In this document: positions 44,384 through 54,868 of the stretch, piece by piece
Layout of the letters: each line of letters opens with the position of its first letter
Numbering within the stretch: the stretch's first letter is position 1
From: UBA3700 sp964478025
GTDB lineage: Bacteria > Bacillota > Clostridia > Christensenellales > UBA3700
Direction: 5' to 3'
Assembly: GCA_964478025.1 (NCBI GenBank)
Contig: CAYZGK010000005.1
Coordinates: forward strand, 1 to 64,000
Length of the DNA: 64,000 nt
Notes under the pieces: generated by a model
What the model was told of the DNA's origin: nothing
Seen by the model: the letters and a program-made list of their open reading frames with translations, nothing else
Database searches by the model: none
Translations under genes and position numbers: made by a program

Positions 44384-44589
44384 TTGAATAGCGTACAACC
44401 TTCCTCTTTAAATTCTTCTATCTTATCCAGCAACTCATCAACTGTAGTATTTAGATAGTTAGCCAAACAAGGCAAACAATAAAAACTCTCAACTTCCTTA
44501 CCTAAAAGTTTTTTATTTAATGCAATAGTATCCTTCTCCAAGTTTTCTTTAAAGCAAGACACACACTTTACGTTTTGTTTATTCTTCAT
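44380..44589 (-). CDS. Small double-CxxC protein in BREX-like operon
   Basis: 69 residues with CVSC near 9-12 and CLPC near 38-41, a probable zinc ribbon, and a helical C-terminus with one more Cys. Its start overlaps the brxL end by 11 bases and its stop overlaps the desulfurase start as ATGA, so all three are coupled. I do not know the family. A sulfur-relay or metal-binding adaptor for the desulfurase is possible; this is inference. Confidence 0.65.
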   Translation of the reverse strand: MKNKQNVKCVSCFKENLEKDTIALNKKLLGKEVESFYCLPCLANYLNTTVDELLDKIEEFKEEGCTLFK

Positions 44590-46048
44590 ATGTGTTTATC
44601 CTAAAGTCAGGAACATCTTTCCCTTTATATTCTTTGTCAATTGCTGCTTGTTGCATTCTTACAATCGAACGCATTTTGACTGCAGGAGTCAAACAATATG
44701 TCTTAAAATCTTTTACACTTATATCGGCAACCTTCTTTACGTTAGGGAACAACAACTTCAAATATGCCGTTGCTATCCTTTTTACAGCTTCAGTATCACG
44801 TGTATCGGCTTTTTCAGGAAGGGCTATCAATCTATCAACAATCGTTCTATACGATGTATCGTCTCGAAGAGCATGCATGATAGAACAAAAATATTCCGAG
44901 TTTAAAGCCCAACCAGTTAACTTATGCTTTTCCTCCATTCTTGGAATATCCCAGCCTTTTATAAAACCATGGATTCTATCCAACAAGGCGGTTTCTTGGA
45001 ACAATGGCGGAAGTTCGTTCAACATGTATGAGTATTCATCCATATTATCTTTTGCTATATTCCCAAGAAAAACAATACCTGCATCAGCTTCGCCTTCAAA
45101 TCCGTTACAATTAAATGTACCATATTCCATGTAGCCTTGCAAAATTGAACGCATTTCATTGTCATCGTTGAATTTGACCAGCTTTATTTCATCTATTGCA
45201 ACAAAGTCATTTCCTTGAATAAAACCATATTTTCTAGATGCATTATCATAAAACATCTTTGAACGAGAAACTTTTCCTCCATCAACAAGTGTTCCGTACT
45301 TACTGACATGTCCAAACAAATACGATTTACCTGTTCCCTTAGGAGCTAATTCGATTATATTCAATCTTTTTTCTATAAAAGGTAAGAGTCTGGTTAAAAC
45401 AGCCAACTTTTGATGTTCGTCATCATACCCATCTGCATTATAATCTACTGCACCCAATACAATATCAATCCATTCATGAACATTAAATTCTTTACGGATA
45501 TCTTTGTAATATTCTATATCAATTATATAAGGACAAAAACTCTTAAAAGAACATAACTTTATTTTACCTTTTTCTTTGTGCCTTGCCTTGTTTTGTTCAA
45601 AAACAACATCAAAGTCATCAGGATATTTATATCCTAACTCTACAATTCCCCAAACATCTCTGGCACTAATTAAATCGTCTTTGTATTCTTCCCAAACATA
45701 TGGTTCAATAATAGTTTCCTTATTGGTAAGCCCAAAATCCGGAAGAGCAAAAGAGATTCCTTGATCAGCAACACTAATATCAACAGAAATTTTTGTAAGG
45801 AATTTAACGTGCTCACCACCAATTACGATTCTTTCCTTTATCGCTATCCAATCTTCTTTTTTGGGGATTCTTGTTTTTATGAATTCACTCATTCCATCAT
45901 AATCAATATTTCCTTCTTCATCTTGAAATATTTTTATCAGATAATCCCTTAAAAAAGAAGGTAGATTAATGCTTGAAAAAAAACTGGTATTCTTAATGTT
46001 TTTATATACAACCATGTCGTCAAAATATTCTCTTAATTTGTCAGTCAT
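44579..46048 (-). CDS. brxL: BREX protein BrxL
   Basis: 489 residues. Walker A APKGTGKS at 235-242, Walker B DFVAIDE near 281-287. The family is the Lon-related AAA type used in BREX types 1 and 4; no serine-lysine protease site is apparent. BrxL is needed for anti-phage activity and forms DNA-binding rings in studied systems. It starts six bases after the pglZ stop. A closely related protein is encoded at 24.9-26.3 kb outside BREX context. Confidence 0.9.
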   Translation of the reverse strand: MTDKLREYFDDMVVYKNIKNTSFFSSINLPSFLRDYLIKIFQDEEGNIDYDGMSEFIKTRIPKKEDWIAIKERIVIGGEHVKFLTKISVDISVADQGISFALPDFGLTNKETIIEPYVWEEYKDDLISARDVWGIVELGYKYPDDFDVVFEQNKARHKEKGKIKLCSFKSFCPYIIDIEYYKDIRKEFNVHEWIDIVLGAVDYNADGYDDEHQKLAVLTRLLPFIEKRLNIIELAPKGTGKSYLFGHVSKYGTLVDGGKVSRSKMFYDNASRKYGFIQGNDFVAIDEIKLVKFNDDNEMRSILQGYMEYGTFNCNGFEGEADAGIVFLGNIAKDNMDEYSYMLNELPPLFQETALLDRIHGFIKGWDIPRMEEKHKLTGWALNSEYFCSIMHALRDDTSYRTIVDRLIALPEKADTRDTEAVKRIATAYLKLLFPNVKKVADISVKDFKTYCLTPAVKMRSIVRMQQAAIDKEYKGKDVPDFRINTYEE

Positions 46049-46054
46049 TATTTT

Positions 46055-48316
46055 TTACCCCCACAAATCGTTTGTTTTTGCAGATTCTTTTTCAATCTTA
46101 AATTCATTGTCAGTCGATCTAATTTCAGAATTTTCCCAAACCTCAAACTTGTAAATTCCACTTTTTTGAATGTCGCTTAATTCGACAGTAAAGTTTGATT
46201 TATCGTCCGAAGATGCTGGATAACTCTTTCCGTTCACTTTTACAGTCACATTAGTCATTTTCTTAGAGCTATAGAAATGTAAAACTGCTTTCTTTTTGAA
46301 GCTAACTTTTATTACTTCATCCAAGACTTTTATTTCGACATTATCAAACTGATCAGTTATCTCGATGATGGGAACTGTTACTTCTTCTAATGTAGCTCCA
46401 CCATGCATTTCTACCTTTCCGACTCTTCCACCCTTGATGGTATTGTAATCAGCCAAAACGCAATAACCATCTTCAATTATAGCATTAGGAATTTTGACCA
46501 TCCCAGAAACTTCTTTACACACTCTTCCGCCGTGTTCTCCTACAGATTCAACCTCTTCTTTTACCATATCGGTATTCAAAATTGCAAGTCTTGTAGAACC
46601 ATGGTCTGAAATAATAACAGCTTTTTTGATAAACTGACTCTTAATCTCCTTTCTTATGTGATTCAAACATTCGTTTATAATTTTGAACTCCTCAACTATG
46701 TGAATTGGAAGCTTGTTTTTATCAAAGTCATAATCGTCTTTTCCATCGTGAATTAGGGAGTCAAGTCTTTTCTCATCGATAACATCAATTCCCCTTTTTG
46801 CAAAATAATCTCTGAATTCAGTATTCTTTGACGTTAAAGAAGGAAGGTACGACTTGCATATATTGACCCTGCAAGCCAGTTTCTTTTCTTGGCACTTTCT
46901 TTCTATAAAACTTAGAAATTCAACACCCAACGCATCAACAAAGTAAACTTTGGAAGAATCAAGATTGATATCATCCAGTTTTTCACTTCTATAAACAAGT
47001 CTTCTCTTGAACGATCTCTCTACGGCTTCCTTATCGACGATGTCTTTAAACTCCGGTGTTAAGTAATTGATTACTTTCAAATACTTGTAATCATTGAAGT
47101 ACTTTGACAAGAACTCATCGCCATAGTTGTAATCAGTCAAATAATCATACAAATCCTTGTATACATGCTGAAGAATTGATAATAACTTTTGTTTGGTAAA
47201 ACTATCTTTGTATTGATCAATTGTCTCTATTATTTTTTTCTTCTCTACATCATTATTATCAGTTAGATAATAGATTGCGTTTTCCTTTTTATACGAAACA
47301 AGATCGCAGTAAGTATAAAAAACAGAGTCATCATGCATTTCACTCAATATTTTCTTTCTATCTTCATACTTTTTCCAGAACTCAGGTTCCTTAAAATCAA
47401 TCTTCAAAATTGATTCGTAAATATTAGGCAAAAATTTTTCCGCATTTTGCGATTTTTCAATGGCATAGTCTATAGACCAGTTATCCGTACGAACATCTTT
47501 CAACTGTAGATAAATAAACAACAGCCACTGGCTAAACTTATCTTTCCCCGTCCAATCTTTGATTTCCGACAGAATGTCTTTGATTCTTATATATTCTTTT
47601 ATGGTTTGTTCAACAGAATTGTTTTGAAGATGTTCTAATAGTGTTTGCCATTCCTCTGTCACCCCAAACATCTCATTAAGCTTACGGACTTCCTTGTCTT
47701 TTATGCAAAGCAAATCATATGGCGATTTACATTCATCTATGCTAATTAAAGTTTTGTCAAAATTGCCTTTACAGTATGCTGTTGTAACATAAATCTTCTC
47801 GCCACAAGTTTTTTCTATTTTTTCAAGGGCTGATTTTAACCCATTTTCAGAGTTTACCATTCCTTTAAACCTTGCAGGAATAAAAACAAGAGACGAAGGT
47901 GGTGTAAAGTTTCCAGATGCTACGCAGAAAATGTTATCCCTATTTTTTGGAATTTTTTCGTTAAAATATTTCGAGCATTGATATGTAATAATAATAAATT
48001 GAGTACTATATGCATTTCCTAATAATGTATGAATTGTCGTTGCAACCTCATCAGCACCTTTCAAACGCAATAATGAACCAAGGTTATAAATACAGCAAGC
48101 AGAGTCCTTGCAAGTTTCCATAAACTCATAGATATCCCCCATAGAAGGAATTTCACTCCCGTTTTTAGCCAATGACAAAACGTCCTGCTTTTTTAGCAAG
48201 GAATACGAGCAAGATAATTCCTCCATTTCTTCTAATGAGGAAAAATCAAGAATTAGAGGTCTTTTATCCCCACTTGTTAGATATGAATCTATTTTCTTCT
48301 TAACATAACCTTCCAT
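46055..48316 (-). CDS. pglZ: BREX protein PglZ (alkaline phosphatase-fold)
   Basis: About 753 residues. The C-terminal half carries the phosphatase-superfamily segment: KVYFVDALGVEFLSFIE near 435-450 and AVIISDHGSTRLAIL near 560-575, with probable metal ligands Asp and His, and a later HGGATLEEVTVPIIE. PglZ is the core protein of every BREX type. I chose the ATG at 48316 preceded by GGTGA; an in-frame GTG lies nine bases upstream. Flanked by brxC (11-base gap) and brxL. Confidence 0.9.
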   Translation of the reverse strand: MEGYVKKKIDSYLTSGDKRPLILDFSSLEEMEELSCSYSLLKKQDVLSLAKNGSEIPSMGDIYEFMETCKDSACCIYNLGSLLRLKGADEVATTIHTLLGNAYSTQFIIITYQCSKYFNEKIPKNRDNIFCVASGNFTPPSSLVFIPARFKGMVNSENGLKSALEKIEKTCGEKIYVTTAYCKGNFDKTLISIDECKSPYDLLCIKDKEVRKLNEMFGVTEEWQTLLEHLQNNSVEQTIKEYIRIKDILSEIKDWTGKDKFSQWLLFIYLQLKDVRTDNWSIDYAIEKSQNAEKFLPNIYESILKIDFKEPEFWKKYEDRKKILSEMHDDSVFYTYCDLVSYKKENAIYYLTDNNDVEKKKIIETIDQYKDSFTKQKLLSILQHVYKDLYDYLTDYNYGDEFLSKYFNDYKYLKVINYLTPEFKDIVDKEAVERSFKRRLVYRSEKLDDINLDSSKVYFVDALGVEFLSFIERKCQEKKLACRVNICKSYLPSLTSKNTEFRDYFAKRGIDVIDEKRLDSLIHDGKDDYDFDKNKLPIHIVEEFKIINECLNHIRKEIKSQFIKKAVIISDHGSTRLAILNTDMVKEEVESVGEHGGRVCKEVSGMVKIPNAIIEDGYCVLADYNTIKGGRVGKVEMHGGATLEEVTVPIIEITDQFDNVEIKVLDEVIKVSFKKKAVLHFYSSKKMTNVTVKVNGKSYPASSDDKSNFTVELSDIQKSGIYKFEVWENSEIRSTDNEFKIEKESAKTNDLWG

Positions 48317-48327
48317 TATCGTCACCG

Positions 48328-51300
48328 TTACTTTTTATTGTTGATTATTTCAATGCCTACAACCATGTTTTCCTTTACTAATTCTTTTAAATATTTCTTC
48401 AAATCATCCGATGACATCGAGTCTATCACGGCGTTTACTTTTGAACTGCCTCCGTTATTATACTTTTGGAAGGCAACATTCTTAATGTATTCATCTATTT
48501 CAGGACTACCCAACCAGTGATATGGAGGAGTTGAGCATCTACTCTTAATGTTTGTCTTAATATCGTTTATGTCATCAATTAAAGTTGAATAAGATTTCAG
48601 AATAAATTTTCTGAATGCGGCATCCCTCTTTGAAGTATCATTCAAGTCATCAAAATATTTAAATTTACTCAAATAGACAATTGCATCATCAATTTTATCT
48701 TTTCCAACAACTTGACCGTTGATTATATCAAACACAGTTCTCGTAATGTTTTGTTCTGCCGCCGGTATCATGCATAATATAGGCATCAAATACTTGTCAG
48801 ACCAATCTTTCGGAGTTTCTGTATGGGTTTTTTCTTTCCAAAAAGCCAAAAGCTTATACTTAGCCGTATTTGCTTTGTAAGTCTTTACACCATCATCAAG
48901 TTTGGCTTGAAAATCGCTGTTTTCACAAGTAAATACGCCGTTCAAATAACGAGATGCAATGTCAGAAACCTCGTCATCGCTTAAGCCTTCAAGGTGGAAA
49001 GTACATACTTTTTTCAGCAAAGACAATTGCTTTTCGCAGAAATCTCTAAATTCCTTACCTTGCTCGATGATGCATTTCAAGAATTTTTCCTTATCTGCAT
49101 CATAAACAAATCCGTTCTTCTTTATTTGATACAAATAGTTTAAAAATTCAGCCAATTTACCAACTTCAGAACGAATTGTAGCAAAAGCAAGTTTAAAGGA
49201 ATCCGTCTTCTTTGCCCATTCTTTTAAGCAATCTTCATAAGACGAAGTCTTAACAATCAGCTTATTGCTCTCGACAACGATTTCATATTCTGTGATTGTT
49301 TCATCGATTGTTTCGTCAATGGTTTCTTTGTTCCAAACCCAATTTGATGCTTCGCTGAATTTCTTACTGATTTCATTAATAAATAAACCCGTGTCACCTA
49401 TCATCTTAGCATAAGACAATAAGACGCCGTTTTTATACTGTTCGACATACTTTTGCATTCCATTCGTGCAATTTTCTTTGGTAAGAATGCTCTTAAAATC
49501 ATCGCAAAGTCCTTTTTTGCTTAAATACAATGCACCAATCTCTAAGGCAATATCCGTTTCTGTTCTGGATGAAGACGAGTTGTTTGCAAACTCAACATAT
49601 AAGTCGATTAATTTATTGACATCTTCGGCTGAATTGTATGTGTTAAAGTTGCAGAACTTCAGTGTCCAAATCGGGAATCTATATGCTGTCATTTCCGAAC
49701 GAACACGAGATCTTGTATTTTCAACAGAAGTACATGCCGATTCAGGGATATTAAACACCTTTGCAGTGATTTTGTTAAATTCTCTTTGTTCAGGAGACAT
49801 TGCAACGATGTATTTGTTTCTGTATTTCTGATTTGGTGTCTGTTGTTGTTTAATGATTTCATCAATCATTTCTTTTAATTTATCAACAGACATCGGAACT
49901 GTTGTCAAGTCATCAGTCCAGTTGTATGCATCATTTGCATATTCTCTTAAAACAAAACCCAAAATGAATGCGGACAAGTTGCAAGGCATAAAGCCGAATG
50001 GCTCATCAATCAAAACGTCATAAATATCTGCAATAGATACTCTTGTATCAGCATCCAATTTTGCCTTAATAACACTTTCTACGGCATTTTTAATTTTAGA
50101 AAGCAGTTCATTCGGTCTGGCTGTCCAGTAATTTTCCACATTCCAAACGCCGGAGAATTGTCTGTCAAGTTTTGTGTTTTCGCTAGTCGACTTAAATGTT
50201 CCCTTAAGTTCGCCAGTAATTCCACATTCGGCACCTTGTTTTAGATTTGTCGATGCATACATATTTTCAATCACGGTAACATAAGTTTCAACGGCATATT
50301 CAAAATGGTCCCTATCGAACTCTTTGAGCAAAGTAAACACCTCAGACTCTGAATTGCAAATCGTGCCTATTTTGTCTGTATACTTAAATACTCTCGGAGT
50401 TGTAGCTCTTGTTTGAGTCTTCCATTTTCTCAATGCTTCTTTTGCATTTCTGTCATAAGTCCTCGCTTGCCCTGCATCCTTGCCTTTTTGGTAGTTGCAG
50501 TTTGCCATATTCTCAACATATTGATTAAACAAGTCATCACTTAAATAATTTTGAGAATAATCAACAAACACAATTTTTTCAAAGCCGTCATTGTATGTTT
50601 TTTCAATTTCGGTTCTGATTTTATTGCTTTCGTCTTGATTTCTTGCAAAAGTATATACAACATACAAACGAGTCGAATGATTATTGCTGTCAATTTTCAA
50701 TTGAGCAACAGTCGTCTTGATGTTTTCGTATGTTGAAAGTTTTACATCCGGATAACGCAAAGAAAGATACGCAGGTAACTTGAAATCATTCGCAAATTCA
50801 CCCTCTTCCAGCAATTTGTATGTTCTTGTCTCTCTCTTGATTCTTTCTTTTTCTTTTTCGATTTCTTCCCGGTTACCACTGGATACAAGGGCAGAATACT
50901 TCATTGCTCCACCACCCATAGGACGCTCAAATATAATTTGTTCTTTAACAAGTCTTTGTGCCAAAGAATCGGCATTGCCTGGAGTAATATCTGTTCCTTC
51001 AAACGCCATACCAAGGTTCTTTTTGTTAGGAACGAACAAGGAAACTGCATCACCGACTTTTTCATTGATTGCTTGAAGAAGCAAAATCGTCTTTAGTACT
51101 CTTTCTTCGTTTCTCATTAAATGATGAGATTCCGTTCTTCCGTACACATCGAGAATTTGTCTGATTTGCGGAGCAAGATAGTCTTTGCCTTTTTCGTAGA
51201 AGAAATCCCAAAGGAAATCAACCGTCAGCAATGTTTCATCATCATCCGGACCGCAGTTGTCAATAAACCACTGAAATCCTTTTATATCGTCGCCTCTATC

Positions 51301-52527
51301 GTTTTTGATAAAATCGAACATACTTCTTTGGTTAGATTCAAATGCAGAAGCGATGTGTTTTAAGACGAGAGCGGCATAAGGATGAATCGGAAGAACACCT
51401 TTCAATTCTTTCTCGCCTATTTTTGCAGTTTTAATAACTTCTTCTCTTGAATCGTGCGTTAAATCATACAAGTCATCAACGATCTCGTTCCATTCTTTTT
51501 GAATTTGGGGATCGTCGACCTTTTGCATAGCATGAGCCGTCAAAATAAACGCCATATTGTCAGGAAGTTCAATTGAACAGTGTGGCGATATAAATCTGCC
51601 GTTAATTTTTGTTTTTACATCGTCCTTTGTATTTTCAAAGAAAATGTCTGATTTGTGTGTAACAATGCAAAGATAGAAAGGCTGTGTTTCGCTCATCTCG
51701 GCTAAAAATTGGAAGCCGGACAAATTACCCTTGTTTGCATCAAAGTAATCAGAAAACTCATCCCAAATAAAGAAGATTGCTTTAAGATTGTTTTTGTCTA
51801 TAACGTCAAGAATCCATGTTCTCAAATCTTCTTTTTGGAGAACGAACGGTTTAATTCCTTTATCTTCGCCGACAACAGATATTTTTTCTATCAATTCCTG
51901 AATCGCATTTTCGGCCGTCAATGTCTTTAAGTTTTCCAAAATAACATCGGCAGTCGTTCCGTTGAATTTATTTCTGTATTCCGAAGCACTGATAATGCTG
52001 TTAAAATAGTTTTTGTTTACGTCATCGGAAAGCCAATTAATCATTGCTTGCTTGATGCCAACTTGTCCAAGATAATCAAATCCGTTTTCTTTTAATGCTT
52101 TGATAATGCTCTCTTGCACATATTCCATCAATACTTTGTCGTTGCGAACATCGGAAGAACCATATCTGTGAACGGTCAATACCTTTTTAGATTGATTTTT
52201 AATGTTGTAAAACTCATTATACAAATCATGAGACAAAACAGATTTATATCTATCAAAATACTCATTCAATTCCTCATTAGAGCAATCAAGCAATTTTTTC
52301 AAGGTCAAAACGGCATGCGATTTACCTGTTCCGTATGCACCTTCTACCCAAATAGACATTCTTTGACTGTTTGTCAAAACGCTCTTGGTTTGAATTAATA
52401 GTTTGATAAAAGATTCATGCGGATAGTAAGACTTCCACACATCGGGTTGTGTCCTTATAACGTCTGGATTGACGGCAGGAAAATAACTCTCGTTTATTGA
52501 AAAATAACTTCTATACTTTTTATTCAT
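48328..52527 (-). CDS. brxC: BREX protein BrxC (large ATPase)
   Basis: 1399 residues, one of the largest genes here. The P-loop GAYGTGKS lies at 63-70 and Walker B IFFIWDEFSDYF at 251-262. The remainder is a long helical DUF499-like/PglY-like body. The start is the ATG at 52527 with a GAGGAG site; upstream in-frame codons overlap brxP and lack a site. BrxC/PglY is the core BREX ATPase, required for modification and defence. GC in its 5' part is visibly above the local background, which suggests transfer. Confidence 0.9.
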   Translation of the reverse strand: MNKKYRSYFSINESYFPAVNPDVIRTQPDVWKSYYPHESFIKLLIQTKSVLTNSQRMSIWVEGAYGTGKSHAVLTLKKLLDCSNEELNEYFDRYKSVLSHDLYNEFYNIKNQSKKVLTVHRYGSSDVRNDKVLMEYVQESIIKALKENGFDYLGQVGIKQAMINWLSDDVNKNYFNSIISASEYRNKFNGTTADVILENLKTLTAENAIQELIEKISVVGEDKGIKPFVLQKEDLRTWILDVIDKNNLKAIFFIWDEFSDYFDANKGNLSGFQFLAEMSETQPFYLCIVTHKSDIFFENTKDDVKTKINGRFISPHCSIELPDNMAFILTAHAMQKVDDPQIQKEWNEIVDDLYDLTHDSREEVIKTAKIGEKELKGVLPIHPYAALVLKHIASAFESNQRSMFDFIKNDRGDDIKGFQWFIDNCGPDDDETLLTVDFLWDFFYEKGKDYLAPQIRQILDVYGRTESHHLMRNEERVLKTILLLQAINEKVGDAVSLFVPNKKNLGMAFEGTDITPGNADSLAQRLVKEQIIFERPMGGGAMKYSALVSSGNREEIEKEKERIKRETRTYKLLEEGEFANDFKLPAYLSLRYPDVKLSTYENIKTTVAQLKIDSNNHSTRLYVVYTFARNQDESNKIRTEIEKTYNDGFEKIVFVDYSQNYLSDDLFNQYVENMANCNYQKGKDAGQARTYDRNAKEALRKWKTQTRATTPRVFKYTDKIGTICNSESEVFTLLKEFDRDHFEYAVETYVTVIENMYASTNLKQGAECGITGELKGTFKSTSENTKLDRQFSGVWNVENYWTARPNELLSKIKNAVESVIKAKLDADTRVSIADIYDVLIDEPFGFMPCNLSAFILGFVLREYANDAYNWTDDLTTVPMSVDKLKEMIDEIIKQQQTPNQKYRNKYIVAMSPEQREFNKITAKVFNIPESACTSVENTRSRVRSEMTAYRFPIWTLKFCNFNTYNSAEDVNKLIDLYVEFANNSSSSRTETDIALEIGALYLSKKGLCDDFKSILTKENCTNGMQKYVEQYKNGVLLSYAKMIGDTGLFINEISKKFSEASNWVWNKETIDETIDETITEYEIVVESNKLIVKTSSYEDCLKEWAKKTDSFKLAFATIRSEVGKLAEFLNYLYQIKKNGFVYDADKEKFLKCIIEQGKEFRDFCEKQLSLLKKVCTFHLEGLSDDEVSDIASRYLNGVFTCENSDFQAKLDDGVKTYKANTAKYKLLAFWKEKTHTETPKDWSDKYLMPILCMIPAAEQNITRTVFDIINGQVVGKDKIDDAIVYLSKFKYFDDLNDTSKRDAAFRKFILKSYSTLIDDINDIKTNIKSRCSTPPYHWLGSPEIDEYIKNVAFQKYNNGGSSKVNAVIDSMSSDDLKKYLKELVKENMVVGIEIINNKK

Positions 52528-52540
52528 CGTATTGCTCCTC

Positions 52541-54865
52541 TTAGAATAATTCAAGAACATCAGCCGATGTCTTATCATTCTTTAAATTTATATTGTCTAA
52601 GTCCAATGTGAATGAAACAGAGATAAACTCCGGATAGTTGATTGCCAAACCTTGAAGAAGTTTTTCCATTGTATCTCTATCCAATCCAAATATCTCGGTA
52701 GGACTAATTCCGTCACTTTCTATTTCGTGATTAAGAAGCCTTGACAAAGAAAATTGATAGTAATTTCCACATGCCTCAGCAAACTTATACAAAGAGTAAA
52801 GAATAACTCTTGAGTCGGGTTCATACCATGCCGATCTATAAATTTCTGGGTTCTTTTTATCTGATTGATTTATTGTCCCCATACCAACCATATTAAATTT
52901 CAAATCTAACAATCTTGCATATGACCTAAATATATCGTTAGCGGCTCTTTCATTGGTACAATTTTCATTTTCTAACAATTTTGATAAAACATATTGTTTG
53001 TTTAAGACTTCGTTAAACTCAATGTTTTTTACATACCAGTTCACTTCAGGTGTGTATGCCAAATTTGCAAGCATTAACGCCCATGACATTTCATCTTCCA
53101 AGCCATATTTATCAACAATATCTACACACTTAGACAGTTTTCCTTCATTTAACAAACCTGCATGCTTTAGAAATGTTGTAAAAAATTCTACTTTAGGTCC
53201 ATTTATAGAAGGAGATACAAAAAACTCTTCTTTCTTGGCAAAAAATTCTTCAAACCACTCAATCAATGGAGCGTGTGTTGAATAACAATTTAAACTTTTA
53301 TTTTTCATTTTATTATCTCCTTTCGGTGCTTCAAGCGATTTGAATATCAAGCAACCTCTATCTACCTTATGACATTGTGAACAATGAAAACATTTATCTG
53401 AAATGGTTAATTTCCCATTTTCCATTGTTATAAAACCATTGTGGCAATCAGCAGCACATTCTTTGCAGCCTATGCAACATGCCGACTTATGAAATACATT
53501 CTTTAATAGTTTTACAAATACAGCATCTTTTTTGACTAAATCTATTGGAATAATTACATCATAACCATTATTTTTTTCTTCAAGTTGAAACTCATAAATT
53601 TTCCCTTTATGCAATACTTGATATGGTGATTTATCATTTACCAATACCCCTATTGTTTTAATCCATTCTTTCCATTCAGTGGTTGGATTTTCCACATGAA
53701 CAATATGGCAGTCTTTTCTATTTTCCTCTTTGCATCCAATTTTTATATTGACATCTCTGCCATTCATTCTTGCTTTCCATCCAGTATTCTCCATAAATTC
53801 ATCTAGCCTTTCCTTGGATGGGATTTTATCGCTATAAAGTTCTCTAATAATTGTTATGTATTTATCGTATTCATCCTTATAGCTACATCTTCTAAAAAAT
53901 GAATTCTTTTCCGACACATTCGGACATACCAAACAACCAGCACGGCTATTACCCTTTTTGTAGGCTTCATTTAAGGGTAACCCTTGTTCAAAGATATATG
54001 TGTATAACTCGGCACTGTTCCAATCCAAAATAGGATTACAACTCAACTGTCCTTTATGCTTTTCGCCAACACCAATATAATCATAATCACTTCGAGAGAA
54101 GCTCTCGCTGGCACGCACACCTACAAAAGCCATGCCAGTAAAATTTGGCTTATTTGTAATTTCTCTTAAAAGCAAAATTTGTGGTGCAGTTTTGTGAACA
54201 CTACAACACCACCTTGTTACCGTTGATGGAGGACCGAATTTTTTCCATGAGTCAAACGAATTTAGGTGCGACTTTGATTCTAAAAACTCAATATCCTCTT
54301 TTTTGCATATATCTGAAATCAACGATACAATACGATATGTGTCCAAAAATTCCATTCCAGTATTGCCAAATAAAACTTTAAAGTCATTATGTGGTAATGC
54401 TCTTCTAATGATATCAAATGTTACCACGCTATCCTTACCACCGCTGAACGCCACATAAAATATATCAACTTTGTCTTTGTATTTTAGATAAGTGGCATAG
54501 GCTTTTTTGATTGTAAATTGTGCCAACTGATCTATGATTGTACGATTTTTTTCAACCATTCTTTGTATATCTACAAATTGAAGCGGAGCACCATTTGGCT
54601 CAGGCTCGTCAAGAATCACAACTTCGGGAGCGGTACACATTGTTCCGCCTTTTGTTTTTGCTACCAGTCTGCCTTTGTAAAAATAGTTGTTTGCTTCCGC
54701 CCACATATATGGGTATGTATCATCCTTGGCATAGTGCCAATATTTATCAAAGCCAAGAATGTCCAGTTCTTTGTAATATACCGGTCTTGGTTCTTTACTC
54801 ATTTGTAATGGAGTGCTATTTAACAATAATCCCCCGGTTTCAGAATCCCATTCATAAGAATACAT
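52541..54865 (-). CDS. brxP: BREX type 4 protein BrxP (PAPS reductase-like, iron-sulfur)
   Basis: 774 residues. After an N-terminal domain (1-110), the PP-loop is AFSGGKDS at 139-146 in an adenine nucleotide alpha hydrolase fold like PAPS reductase and DndC/SspD. A Cys cluster AGCLVCPN lies near 305, and a ferredoxin-like pair (CIGCKECAADC, CFHCSQCHKVDRGC) near 465-505. The C-terminal 250 residues are helical with no known motif. BrxP marks type 4 BREX; with a linked desulfurase it implies sulfur modification of the DNA backbone. AAGGGAGAGC ribosome site. Confidence 0.88.
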   Translation of the reverse strand: MYSYEWDSETGGLLLNSTPLQMSKEPRPVYYKELDILGFDKYWHYAKDDTYPYMWAEANNYFYKGRLVAKTKGGTMCTAPEVVILDEPEPNGAPLQFVDIQRMVEKNRTIIDQLAQFTIKKAYATYLKYKDKVDIFYVAFSGGKDSVVTFDIIRRALPHNDFKVLFGNTGMEFLDTYRIVSLISDICKKEDIEFLESKSHLNSFDSWKKFGPPSTVTRWCCSVHKTAPQILLLREITNKPNFTGMAFVGVRASESFSRSDYDYIGVGEKHKGQLSCNPILDWNSAELYTYIFEQGLPLNEAYKKGNSRAGCLVCPNVSEKNSFFRRCSYKDEYDKYITIIRELYSDKIPSKERLDEFMENTGWKARMNGRDVNIKIGCKEENRKDCHIVHVENPTTEWKEWIKTIGVLVNDKSPYQVLHKGKIYEFQLEEKNNGYDVIIPIDLVKKDAVFVKLLKNVFHKSACCIGCKECAADCHNGFITMENGKLTISDKCFHCSQCHKVDRGCLIFKSLEAPKGDNKMKNKSLNCYSTHAPLIEWFEEFFAKKEEFFVSPSINGPKVEFFTTFLKHAGLLNEGKLSKCVDIVDKYGLEDEMSWALMLANLAYTPEVNWYVKNIEFNEVLNKQYVLSKLLENENCTNERAANDIFRSYARLLDLKFNMVGMGTINQSDKKNPEIYRSAWYEPDSRVILYSLYKFAEACGNYYQFSLSRLLNHEIESDGISPTEIFGLDRDTMEKLLQGLAINYPEFISVSFTLDLDNINLKNDKTSADVLELF

Positions 54866-54868
54866 ATA

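Noticed and set aside
44592..45134. 180-codon plus-strand frame inside brxL
   Set aside because: It is antisense to a clear AAA protein with conserved motifs and has no independent start signals.
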